Shown here: positions 1 through 5,127 of the stretch, in pieces | How the letters are laid out: every line of letters starts with the position of its first letter | Numbering within the stretch: position 1 is the first letter of the stretch | Assembly: GCA_947176425.1 (NCBI GenBank) | Contig: CAMWQV010000205.1 | Coordinates: 1-5,127 of the forward strand | Reading direction: 5' to 3' | Length of the DNA: 5,127 bases | Source of the DNA: an uncultured Clostridia bacterium | Lineage (GTDB): Bacteria; Bacillota; Clostridia; Oscillospirales; Oscillospiraceae | Position numbers and translations under genes: made by a program | Notes under the pieces: model-generated | What the model was told of the DNA's origin: nothing | Database searches by the model: none | Seen by the model: the letters and a program-made list of their open reading frames with translations, nothing else

Positions 1-395
1 AGGATATCGCAATAGATGCTGTGTTCTTCTCCTTCGGTACGAACGATCTGACCCAGATGACCTTCGGTTTCAGCCGCGACGACGCCGGTAAGTTCCTTGC
101 CAGTTACTATGACCGGAAAATCTATGAGTCCGATCCGTTCTCCCGTTTGGACCAGATCGGTGTGGGCCGCCTGGTGAAGATGGCCTGCAAGCTGGGACGC
201 GAAACCCGTCCTGATATCAAACTCGGTATCTGCGGCGAACAGGGCGGCGATCCGTCTACCGTCGAGTTCTGCCATGATGTGGGCTTGACCTATGTGTCCT
301 GCTCCCCCTTCCGTGTGCCGATCGCCAGACTCGCTGCTGCCCAGGCCGCGATTAAGAACCCCAGAGAGGGTGTGACCGATAAGCGGCACTGGTAA
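1..395 (+). CDS. ppdK: Pyruvate,phosphate dikinase, C-terminal part (5' end outside window)
   Basis: PPDK interconverts pyruvate, ATP and Pi with phosphoenolpyruvate, AMP and PPi in the cytoplasm; in anaerobes it often works in glycolysis or gluconeogenesis. The frame is open from the first full codon (position 3), so the gene enters from the left and the GTG at 21 is internal. The piece is the end of the PEP-utilising TIM barrel: FFSFGTNDLTQMTFGFSRDD (21-80), then LGICGEQGGDPS, whose Cys (codon 231-233) matches the family's catalytic cysteine, then YVSCSPFRVPIARLAAAQAA, the usual C-terminus. About 13 residues follow (KNPREGVTDKRHW), apparently a lineage-specific extension. GC is high (35 of 60 at 121-180, hand count), unlike the operon downstream. 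The last 22 codons recur at 520-585 and 4965-5030, so this 3' end may itself have been replaced by recombination. Identity is near certain from the motifs. Confidence 0.95.
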   Translation, partial: DIAIDAVFFSFGTNDLTQMTFGFSRDDAGKFLASYYDRKIYESDPFSRLDQIGVGRLVKMACKLGRETRPDIKLGICGEQGGDPSTVEFCHDVGLTYVSCSPFRVPIARLAAAQAAIKNPREGVTDKRHW

Positions 396-422
396 GAATT
401 CTAAAGCAAGCAGAAAATGTAG

Positions 423-451
423 TTGACAAACTATAGTTTGAGTGGTAGACT
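423..451 (+). promoter_or_regulatory. Sigma-A-type promoter with extended -10
   Basis: A perfect -35 TTGACA (423-428) is followed after 17 nt by TAGACT (446-451), which matches 4 of 6 positions of TATAAT and is preceded by TGG, an extended -10 (TGn). Start of transcription would be near 458. The RNA would cross the detached ppdK tail at 520-585 and meet the hairpin at 601-644. It therefore either makes a short RNA of about 190 nt or, by read-through, feeds the operon starting at 739. No other convincing promoter is visible ahead of that operon. This is read from consensus only. Confidence 0.6.
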
Positions 452-457
452 AGTCTA
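427..457. promoter_or_regulatory. Two palindromic operator candidates inside the promoter
   Basis: CAAACTATAGTTTG (427-440) is a perfect 14-bp palindrome between the -35 and -10 boxes, touching the last bases of TTGACA. TAGACTAGTCTA (446-457) is a perfect 12-bp palindrome whose left half is the -10 box. A dimeric repressor on either would block RNA polymerase. The regulator is not in the window. Short dyads over the core promoter are typical of BlaI/CopY-like or other winged-helix repressors, but assigning a family would be a guess. A perfect palindrome, TAGTATACTA (4887-4896), sits in the corresponding place upstream of the third ppdK tail. Confidence 0.45.
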
Positions 458-519
458 AACCCATCCAATAGTTACAATTCGGCACGATGGAAGGGTACCA
501 GCCCGATTGCTATGTTTTG
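446..519 (+). repeat. Upstream flank of detached ppdK tail, copy 1 (shared with 4887-4964)
   Basis: This stretch is not part of ppdK but resembles the sequence just before the third ppdK tail. Shared blocks in order are GTAG followed by a TA-rich palindrome, then gtt-caat-cgg-acg-tggaagg (20 of 25 positions equal, 471-495 against its partner), then an identical GATTGCTATG (505-514 and 4950-4959) and a TG just before the tail. Eight nt lie between gattgct and the Leu codon in both copies, where intact ppdK has one Arg codon, so both detached copies share the same frame-breaking junction. They therefore descend from one composite repeat unit rather than being independent fragments. Confidence 0.65.
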
Positions 520-585
520 TTAGCTGCGGCACAGGCCGCTATCAAGAACCGCAGAGAGGGCGTCACCGATAAACGCCACTGGTAA
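487..585 (+). pseudogene. Detached ppdK 3' end, copy 2
   Basis: Positions 520-585 encode LAAAQAAIKNRREGVTDKRH plus a final Trp and stop, the same 21 residues that end ppdK at 330-395 apart from one Pro-to-Arg change. I count 11 nucleotide differences in 66, of which 10 are synonymous. The rest of ppdK is missing. The tail is in frame with an ATG at 487, giving a 32-codon ORF, but no Shine-Dalgarno sequence precedes that ATG, so translation is doubtful. It lies downstream of the promoter at 423-451 and just before the terminator hairpin at 601-644, which suggests this copy and hairpin may be the original end of the ppdK locus. It could instead be an attachment-site remnant; the two readings are compatible. 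Confidence 0.75.
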
Positions 586-600
586 GCAACTACGCAGTTA

Positions 601-644
601 AAATAGAGGTTGCCGTTTTGAGGCTAAAACGGCAACCTCTATTT
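601..644 (+). terminator. Long perfect hairpin, probable intrinsic terminator
   Basis: The arms 601-619 and 626-644 are perfect 19-bp complements around a 6-nt loop (GAGGCT). The core AGAGGTTGCCG pairs with CGGCAACCTCT. The right arm ends in CTATTT and then ATCAGG, so the U-tract is short; the opposite strand has TTTTAA at the matching place, so it could stop transcription both ways. It lies 15 nt after the stop of the second ppdK tail and is likely the ppdK terminator. It separates ppdK and the 423-451 promoter from the operon. Confidence 0.8.
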
Positions 645-665
645 ATCAGGTAACCAATGATCTTT

Positions 666-691
666 AGACAGCGGAGTATACTCCGCTGTCT
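666..691. repeat. Perfect 26-bp palindrome, first of an overlapping pair
   Basis: The left arm AGACAGCGGAGTA (666-678) is followed directly by its exact reverse complement (679-691), with no spacer. It shares the heptamer GCTGTCT (685-691) with the next palindrome, so the two cannot both fold in one RNA. The centre GGAGTATACTCC resembles the TAGTATACTA palindrome at 4887-4896. The absence of a poly-U tail argues against a simple terminator. Binding site, attenuator or recombination site are all possible. Confidence 0.75.
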
Positions 692-714
692 GCTGTGATA
701 TCACAGCAGACAGC
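685..714. repeat. Perfect 30-bp palindrome, second of an overlapping pair
   Basis: The left arm GCTGTCTGCTGTGAT (685-699) is followed by its exact reverse complement (700-714). With the previous palindrome it forms an A-A'-A series: AGACAGC at 666, GCTGTCT at 685, AGACAGC at 708. In RNA, 685-691 can pair with either side, giving two exclusive hairpins. The second ends 10 nt before the GGGGG ribosome binding site of the downstream gene, so it could stabilise or regulate the operon's 5' leader. As DNA it is a strong candidate for cruciform formation or dimer binding. Confidence 0.75.
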
Positions 715-723
715 TAAATTTGT

Positions 724-728
724 GGGGG
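724..728 (+). promoter_or_regulatory. Ribosome binding site that decides the start of the SGNH gene
   Basis: GGGGG lies one base before the ATG at 730, too close to serve it, but ten bases before the in-frame ATG at 739, a normal distance. The ATG at 739 is therefore preferred. Confidence 0.55.
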
Positions 729-738
729 TATGATAATA

Positions 739-2592
739 ATGAAAAGTGACTGGCTGGCGGAACACTATGTAAGAAAAGATGTTTTTGAGAATCTTTTCCG
801 CATCAAGGGCCGTCTGTGTGGAAAGAAAATCTTGCTTTATGGATTAAACAGCGACACAAAAAGTGCCATCATGTTTCTCGCGGAATGCCGCATCTCCGTG
901 GAAGGATTTTTGATTGCCCAAGATGAAAACGAACAGCTCGGGACCGAATATTTGGGAAAGCCTGTTTTGAGCAAAGAACAGTTTTTAAAAATGGACACTG
1001 TGGGTTATACAGTGCTTGACGTTTATGGGGATTCCCTTCAAGAGATTTGGGATATTTTCAAAGTGCGCGGCGACACACTCTTTGAAGTACAGCCGGAAGC
1101 ACAGGCGAAATCATTTTTGATTTATGGAACAGGTGAAGGCGGCAAAAGATTGGGAGCATTTTTTGCACGATGCGGCGTGAAAGTTGCCTGCTATTGTGCC
1201 AGAAGCAGCAAAAGACGGGATTGGATGGACGACGGCTGCGTCGTTATTACTCCGGAAAGGCTTAACGCGGTCGATAAGACGACGCCTATCATTATTGCAA
1301 TCGCTAATCCAGAAGATGTAAAAGATGTAAGAAACCTTTTGGAAGTAAAAGGCTTTTCCAAAATTTATCACTTTCATCCAGACTTTTTTGTGGTAGCGAG
1401 CATGATAAAACGTACAAATGGAGATTACGTGCAAAGTCTATCCCACATGTTTTTGTTTTATGTTCGTCATGTTTTGTCAGAAGGAAAACAAATTTATTTC
1501 TTCTCAAATGATGTTCCCTACATATTGAATGTCATTTTGGTAATGGAGGCTCTTGGAATTTCCGGAGGACGTGTTGCTACAGAAGTAAATGGTGAACATT
1601 TAAAAAATCCTCGGGTTATTTCTGCATATGACCTTTGTTATGAGGATTTTTCTACTTTCCTGGTTTGGGCGCTGCCTGAAGATGAAGAAGATGCAATAGC
1701 GTTTATGCGGAAATCTGGTCTTCCAGAGAATATTTTTGTTCGTGGTGTTGGCGGTGCAAGTTACTTGAGTCGCAGCTATATTTTGGATACGCATTTGGGT
1801 TATGCCGACGTTGAGGGAAATCCAGTTGTAAGGAACTGTGCGGAGGACGAAAACGCTTTGAAGCTCGCCATTTTAGGCGGTTCTACCTCAGATTATCATT
1901 TGTATTTGGAGAAATCGTGGCCTGCCTGGCTGCTGGAGCTTGCGCAGGAAGCCGGAATCAAGATAGAATGCACCATGGCAGCGACAGGGGGAAATATATC
2001 CTCACAGGAGTTGATTCGCCTAATTCGAGATGTGGTGTGGAAAAAACCGGACATTGTGATTAGTTATAGCCGGATCAACGATTTTTGTGGAGTGAAAAAT
2101 CATCTCTTTACACACCCTTATCAGCAAACAGTATTTGAAAGAATGGCTCTCAGTATGGAAGCTCTCCCGTATATTAAAACGAATAAAACGAAATCCAACG
2201 GACTATTTTCAATGGGGGAGTGCCATGAAGATAATTTAGCGTTACACTGGCTCGCAAATGAGCGGATGATGCATGCGGTCTGCCAAGAGTTCGGTATCGT
2301 TTTTTATAGTATTTTACAACCAGGAATAGATACCAAAAAGCCCAAGTCAAAATTCGAGCTCGATATATATAGGCTAAGCGAACAAGATAATATGCGGGCT
2401 TGGGAAAAAATGATGGAGGATGTAAAGCCGGAAATACCAAAGTATCCTTGGCTATATGACTTTACGAATATTTTTGATGAGATGCAGGGGGAAGTTTTTT
2501 GGGATATTTGCCATGTTTATGGAAACGCAAACCGTCTGGTTGCTGAAAAAATCTTGTCCATCATACAGGACTCAACGAAGGAGAATATATGA
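739..2592 (+). CDS. Multidomain SGNH/GDSL-hydrolase-like protein with N-terminal Rossmann-like repeats
   Basis: Read from ATG 739 this is 617 residues; ATG 730 would add three but sits too near the GGGGG ribosome binding site. No signal peptide or membrane segment is seen, so it is probably cytoplasmic. The C-terminal part (about 372-610) has the SGNH blocks: LGGSTSD with Ser382, AATGGN with Gly417/418, SRIND with Asn447, and DICH with Asp589 and His592. The catalytic set is therefore complete, although GDS is replaced by GGS. Such enzymes add or remove acyl groups on carbohydrates or lipids; the substrate here is unknown. The N-terminal part has three similar alpha/beta units, about 29-117, 125-215 and 250-345. 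The first two start with nucleotide-fold-like loops (ILLYGLNS, FLIYGTGEGG). They resemble the small Rossmann-like modules found in polysaccharide-modifying proteins. It is the first gene of the operon, its stop overlaps the next start, and its base composition is AT-richer than ppdK (20 of 60 GC at 2281-2340, hand count). The SGNH assignment is strong; the role is inferred. Confidence 0.85.
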   Translation: MKSDWLAEHYVRKDVFENLFRIKGRLCGKKILLYGLNSDTKSAIMFLAECRISVEGFLIAQDENEQLGTEYLGKPVLSKEQFLKMDTVGYTVLDVYGDSLQEIWDIFKVRGDTLFEVQPEAQAKSFLIYGTGEGGKRLGAFFARCGVKVACYCARSSKRRDWMDDGCVVITPERLNAVDKTTPIIIAIANPEDVKDVRNLLEVKGFSKIYHFHPDFFVVASMIKRTNGDYVQSLSHMFLFYVRHVLSEGKQIYFFSNDVPYILNVILVMEALGISGGRVATEVNGEHLKNPRVISAYDLCYEDFSTFLVWALPEDEEDAIAFMRKSGLPENIFVRGVGGASYLSRSYILDTHLGYADVEGNPVVRNCAEDENALKLAILGGSTSDYHLYLEKSWPAWLLELAQEAGIKIECTMAATGGNISSQELIRLIRDVVWKKPDIVISYSRINDFCGVKNHLFTHPYQQTVFERMALSMEALPYIKTNKTKSNGLFSMGECHEDNLALHWLANERMMHAVCQEFGIVFYSILQPGIDTKKPKSKFELDIYRLSEQDNMRAWEKMMEDVKPEIPKYPWLYDFTNIFDEMQGEVFWDICHVYGNANRLVAEKILSIIQDSTKENI

Positions 2593-4433
2593 TTATTCTG
2601 GGAATTTCAGGTTTATATCACGATTCCGCCGCGGCGCTGGTGGTTGATGGCGAGATTATCGCCGCAGCCCAGGAAGAGCGCTTTACAAGGAAAAAGCACG
2701 ACCCCTCTTTTCCAACCTGCGCTGCAAAGTATTGCTTGGATGAAGCAAGGATTGCCCCAACGGATATCGATTATATTGTGTTTTACGACAATCCCTTTTT
2801 GACGCTGGACCGCTATATGAAAAATTTGCTGGCCCTCGGAGAGAAAAGCGAGGATTTAATCTGTGCGGGATTTCATCCGCTCTTTTCCAAGCGCCTGTGG
2901 ATTCACAATCTGGTCGTTCAAGAGATTGGGCTTCCGCCAGAGGCCAAGGCGAAATTTCTTGTAACAAAGCATCATATCTCTCATGCCGCATCTGCTTTTT
3001 ACCCATCTCCATTCGCTGAAAGTGTTGTCATAACCTTGGACGGGGTGGGCGAATGGACAACGCTTTCGATTGGCATTGGAAAGGGGAATCACCTGGAACT
3101 AAAGGAAGAAATCCGCTATCCACATTCGATCGGCCTTTTATACAGTGCCTTTACTTATTTTTGCGGATTCAAAGTCAATTCCGGCGATTATAAATTCATG
3201 GGGCTTGCACCATATGGACAGCCCAAATATTGCAATGTCCTCAAAGAGAATATCATCGACATAAAAGAGGACGGGTCCTTCGCGCTGAACCTCGAATATT
3301 TTGATTATCAAAAAGGACGGACTATGATTAATGAAGCAAAGCTGTCCGAATTGTTTGACGGTGGGCGAAGGATGCCGGAGAGTGTGATTACCCAGCGGGA
3401 AATGGATATTGCCGCCTCTGTTCAGCTCGTTACGGAAGAAGTTATTCTCAAGATCGCACGGCACGCGAAAGAAGCTTATGGGCAGGGCCTGGATTCTTTG
3501 GTCATGGCAGGCGGCGTAGCATTAAACTGCGTGGCAAACGGAAAACTGCTGAAAAGCGGGATTTTTAAGAACATTTGGATTCAACCGGCAGCCGGTGATG
3601 CCGGCGGTGCTTTGGGTGCTGCACTATATGTTTATTATGAAATGCTGGGCCGGGAACGCCATGTGGATGGAAGGCATGACTCCCAAAAAGGCAGCTATTT
3701 GGGTCCCCAGTACAGCGGAGAAGAGATCAAATCTTTCTGTGGAACGCACGCTTACCCGTATCATGAAGCAAAGGATATAGCGGAAACAGCGGCATCTCTG
3801 CTTGCAGAAGAAAAGGTGGTGGGATTGTTTTGCGGACGCATGGAATTCGGACCGCGAGCTTTGGGCGGAAGAAGCATCCTTGCTGACCCGAGATCAGAGT
3901 ATATGCAGTCTCGACTCAATTTGAAAATCAAGTATCGTGAATCTTTCCGTCCATTTGCACCATCGGTTCTGCGAGAAGATGTTTCAAACTATTTTGAACT
4001 GGACCAAGACAGTCCATATATGCTCTTGTGTGCAAATGTGGATGCGGGGCACTGTGTTGACTTTGATCTTCAGTCATGCTTAGCCAAAAGTGACGGTGAT
4101 ATGCTTCCTGTTGTGAACATGAAACGATCCGATATTCCTGCCGTAACCCATGTGGACTACAGTGCAAGGATTCAAACCGTAGACGGAAGCTACAATAGCA
4201 TCTATTACGATATCATTCGGGATTTCAAAGAGAAAACAGGCTGCCCGGTTATAATCAACACATCGTTTAATGTAAGAGGGGAGCCAATTGTCTGCACGCC
4301 GGAAGACGCTTATCGCTGCTTTATGCGTACAGAGATGGATGTTTTGATTCTGGAGAATTTGGTGCTGTACAAAGAGGAGCAACCGGAGTTTTGTGATGTG
4401 GATGATTGGAGGAACGAATATGAGTTGGACTGA
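2589..4433 (+). CDS. Carbamoyltransferase, NodU/CmcH/TobZ family
   Basis: The 614-residue length is normal for the family, which makes carbamoyl-AMP from carbamoyl phosphate and ATP and transfers the carbamoyl group to a hydroxyl of a sugar, antibiotic or similar acceptor in the cytoplasm. The N-terminal Kae1-like domain shows LGISGLYHDSAAALVVDG (4-21), the metal-binding KHHISHAASAF (His128, His129, His132), ITLDGVGEW with Asp151, MAGGVALNCVANG (307-318) and AAGDAGGALGAAL with Asp337. The C-terminal YrdC-like domain shows EFGPRALGGRSI (419-430), SFRPFAPSV (452-460) and NTSFNVRGEPIV (557-568). All key motifs are intact. The start ATG overlaps the upstream stop (ATGA at 2589-2592) and has AAGGAG at 2578-2583, so translation is coupled to the SGNH gene. 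The acceptor cannot be read from sequence: members act on Nod factor, cephem, tobramycin and glycans. The neighbouring SGNH protein favours a sugar or glycan. Confidence 0.95.
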   Translation: MIILGISGLYHDSAAALVVDGEIIAAAQEERFTRKKHDPSFPTCAAKYCLDEARIAPTDIDYIVFYDNPFLTLDRYMKNLLALGEKSEDLICAGFHPLFSKRLWIHNLVVQEIGLPPEAKAKFLVTKHHISHAASAFYPSPFAESVVITLDGVGEWTTLSIGIGKGNHLELKEEIRYPHSIGLLYSAFTYFCGFKVNSGDYKFMGLAPYGQPKYCNVLKENIIDIKEDGSFALNLEYFDYQKGRTMINEAKLSELFDGGRRMPESVITQREMDIAASVQLVTEEVILKIARHAKEAYGQGLDSLVMAGGVALNCVANGKLLKSGIFKNIWIQPAAGDAGGALGAALYVYYEMLGRERHVDGRHDSQKGSYLGPQYSGEEIKSFCGTHAYPYHEAKDIAETAASLLAEEKVVGLFCGRMEFGPRALGGRSILADPRSEYMQSRLNLKIKYRESFRPFAPSVLREDVSNYFELDQDSPYMLLCANVDAGHCVDFDLQSCLAKSDGDMLPVVNMKRSDIPAVTHVDYSARIQTVDGSYNSIYYDIIRDFKEKTGCPVIINTSFNVRGEPIVCTPEDAYRCFMRTEMDVLILENLVLYKEEQPEFCDVDDWRNEYELD

Positions 4434-4755
4434 GAGTAGCGAAGAGAAGCGGCTGTATGAATGGGTTTGCAAAAATCAAGAAGCTTTTACATTTCCGGAG
4501 CGACGCCCATCGGCAGATACATATTATTGTTTATTTGATAATTCCTCCAATGTGTGTGACTACGGCTTTGCATCCATACCCGAGCTGTTGGGGCAGCTCG
4601 ATGAACTTTGGAAGGATGAGTCGTTTTTCGACGGCATAAAAAAGGTGTGTGCGGTGGCTGCATTCAAGCAGCAGCCGGAAGTTAAGTTGGAGAAGAAAGA
4701 CATCAGGGATTCCAAGGATTCTATGAAAATACCTGATTTCGTCTATATGTTTTAA
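4420..4755 (+). CDS. Small protein of unknown function, operon end
   Basis: I do not recognise this 111-residue protein. ATG 4420 is chosen because GGAGG (4408-4412) lies seven nt before it; the GTG/ATG at 4393-4396 would have no such site and would extend into the carbamoyltransferase. It overlaps the end of that gene by 14 nt, so the two are probably translationally coupled. It is soluble and highly charged, with no signal peptide or membrane helix. The middle, about residues 35-75 (YCLFDNSSNVCDYGFASIPE onward, then LLGQLDELWKD), looks like a compact alpha/beta or helical fold, and the tail is lysine- and aspartate-rich. Small genes beside family carbamoyltransferases have been seen (DUF5989 or SxtJ-like), but those are membrane proteins and this one is not. 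A partner or regulatory subunit for the carbamoyltransferase is a guess from position only. Confidence 0.8.
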   Translation: MSWTESSEEKRLYEWVCKNQEAFTFPERRPSADTYYCLFDNSSNVCDYGFASIPELLGQLDELWKDESFFDGIKKVCAVAAFKQQPEVKLEKKDIRDSKDSMKIPDFVYMF

Positions 4756-4886
4756 GAGCCTGTTTCGTATCTGGACGTGCGCAGATTGCGTAGTTAGATT
4801 TTTCGTCAGATTGGCAATGACGCGAAGCGACAATGTCGGACCTTTCAGAAATTTGGGCGCCATATGACGCAAAATAGGCAAGCACG
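4756..4886. other. Non-coding spacer after the operon, possible weak terminator
   Basis: No gene is convincing on either strand. A weak hairpin, TGCGCA (4778-4783) with TGCGTA (4787-4792) including one G-U pair, is followed by TTTTT at 4799-4803 and might end the operon transcript. A further small stem, CGTCA/TGACG, occurs near 4804-4822. The start (GAGCCTGTTTCGTATCTGG, 4756-4774) has the look of the edge of a small transposable or repeat element, but no matching inverted end was found, so this is not called. Confidence 0.35.
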
Positions 4887-4964
4887 TAGTATACTATCCA
4901 AAACGGGTAGACAAAAGTTGCAATCCGGAACGGTGGAAGGCTCCGTGGCGATTGCTATGAAATG
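4887..4964 (+). repeat. Upstream flank of detached ppdK tail, copy 2 (shared with 446-519)
   Basis: This is the partner of the flank at 446-519 in the same orientation. It begins with the perfect palindrome TAGTATACTA (4887-4896), where the other copy has TAGACTAGTCTA. It continues with gttgcaatccgg and acggtggaagg, and contains the identical GATTGCTATG (4950-4959). It is about 4-5 nt longer overall than copy 1. TATACT (4890-4895) could serve as a -10 box, but there is no good -35 before it. The operators or palindromes are conserved as dyads although their bases differ, which suggests the symmetry itself matters. Confidence 0.6.
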
Positions 4965-5030
4965 CTGGCCGCGGCACAGGCCGCAATTAAGAATCCCAGA
5001 GAGGGTGTGACCGATAAGAGACATTAGTAA
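4965..5030 (+). pseudogene. Detached ppdK 3' end, copy 3
   Basis: These 22 codons match the end of ppdK at 330-395 with 10 nucleotide differences in 66. Nine are synonymous; the tenth turns the final Trp codon TGG into TAG (5025-5027), just before the ancestral TAA at 5028. The rest of ppdK is absent, and an 8-nt junction breaks the frame just upstream. An ATG at 4962 opens a 21-residue frame without a Shine-Dalgarno sequence, so translation is unlikely. It closes the operon region on the right, as the copy at 520-585 does on the left, making a direct-repeat pair about 4.4 kb apart. Confidence 0.75.
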
Positions 5031-5127
5031 AGCCAATTTTCCCACCTTAAAAGTATCATAATACAGAAAAAAGGAGTCTGAATTTTAAAGTGTGTAGGAG
5101 CCAAAAACTTACAACAACTGCGAATAG
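5031..5127. other. Right edge, no feature established
   Basis: Only 97 bases follow the third ppdK tail. AAGGAG at 5071-5076 is a good ribosome-binding sequence, but the first in-frame possibility, GTG 5090, is 13 nt away and its frame is open for only 12 codons before the window ends. A downstream gene may begin here or just beyond; it cannot be decided. Confidence 0.2.

Noticed and set aside
487..585. A functional 32-residue peptide ending in the PPDK tail
   Set aside because: The ATG has no Shine-Dalgarno sequence and the sequence is explained as a ppdK fragment; the third copy does not keep the same frame.
677..682. TATACT in the first palindrome as a -10 box for the operon
   Set aside because: No -35-like sequence occurs at 15-19 nt upstream; the bases belong to the palindrome centre.
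601..714. CRISPR array or tandem repeat array in the hairpin-rich region
   Set aside because: The repeats are inverted palindromes, not regularly spaced direct repeats, and no cas gene is present.
1111..1507. Reverse-strand open frames inside the SGNH gene (and similar ones inside the carbamoyltransferase)
   Set aside because: They lie opposite long genes with clear domains and ribosome binding sites, and their translations show no recognisable motifs.
4756..4880. Insertion-sequence end or MITE
   Set aside because: The edge-like GAGCCTGTTTCG start has no matching inverted end, no target duplication and no transposase fragment in the window.
4531..5045. Reverse-strand open frames across the right-hand spacer and third ppdK tail
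   Set aside because: They run antisense to the small gene or the ppdK remnant and have no convincing ribosome binding site.

Overview
The window looks like a chromosomal segment of an anaerobic Firmicute, most likely a gut clostridium (Oscillospirales/Ruminococcaceae type). This rests on a pyruvate,phosphate dikinase (PPDK) of clostridial type, strong AAGGAG-like ribosome binding sites and tight gene packing. The genus is a guess. Everything supported is on the + strand.

Layout. (1) Positions 1-395 hold the 3' end of ppdK, GC-rich and clearly core genome. (2) Positions 396-729 hold no full gene but are dense in signals: a strong-looking promoter with palindromic operators (423-457), a second detached copy of the ppdK tail (520-585), a 19-bp perfect terminator hairpin (601-644), and two overlapping perfect palindromes (666-714). 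(3) Positions 739-4755 hold a compact three-gene operon: a multidomain SGNH-hydrolase-like protein, a NodU/CmcH/TobZ-family carbamoyltransferase (start overlaps the previous stop by ATGA), and a 111-residue protein of unknown function (overlaps the carbamoyltransferase by 14 nt). (4) Positions 4756-5127 are non-coding and include a third copy of the ppdK tail (4965-5030), carrying the same kind of upstream flank as the second copy.

How the genes may work together. The carbamoyltransferase is expected to move a carbamoyl group from carbamoyl phosphate, via carbamoyl-AMP, onto a hydroxyl of a sugar or small molecule. The SGNH protein could add or remove an acyl group on the same molecule. No glycosyltransferase, transporter or polymerase is visible, so the cassette would act on a product made elsewhere. 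This pathway reading is inference.

The most interesting feature is the arrangement. Three same-orientation copies of the last 22 codons of ppdK (counting the stop) bracket the regulatory stretch and the operon. They differ almost only at synonymous positions, as if each came from a working ppdK of a different lineage. The two detached copies share a further upstream flank of about 70 nt. This looks like a ppdK-anchored integration site at which cargo units, each ending in 'flank + ppdK tail', have accumulated. No recombinase is visible here.
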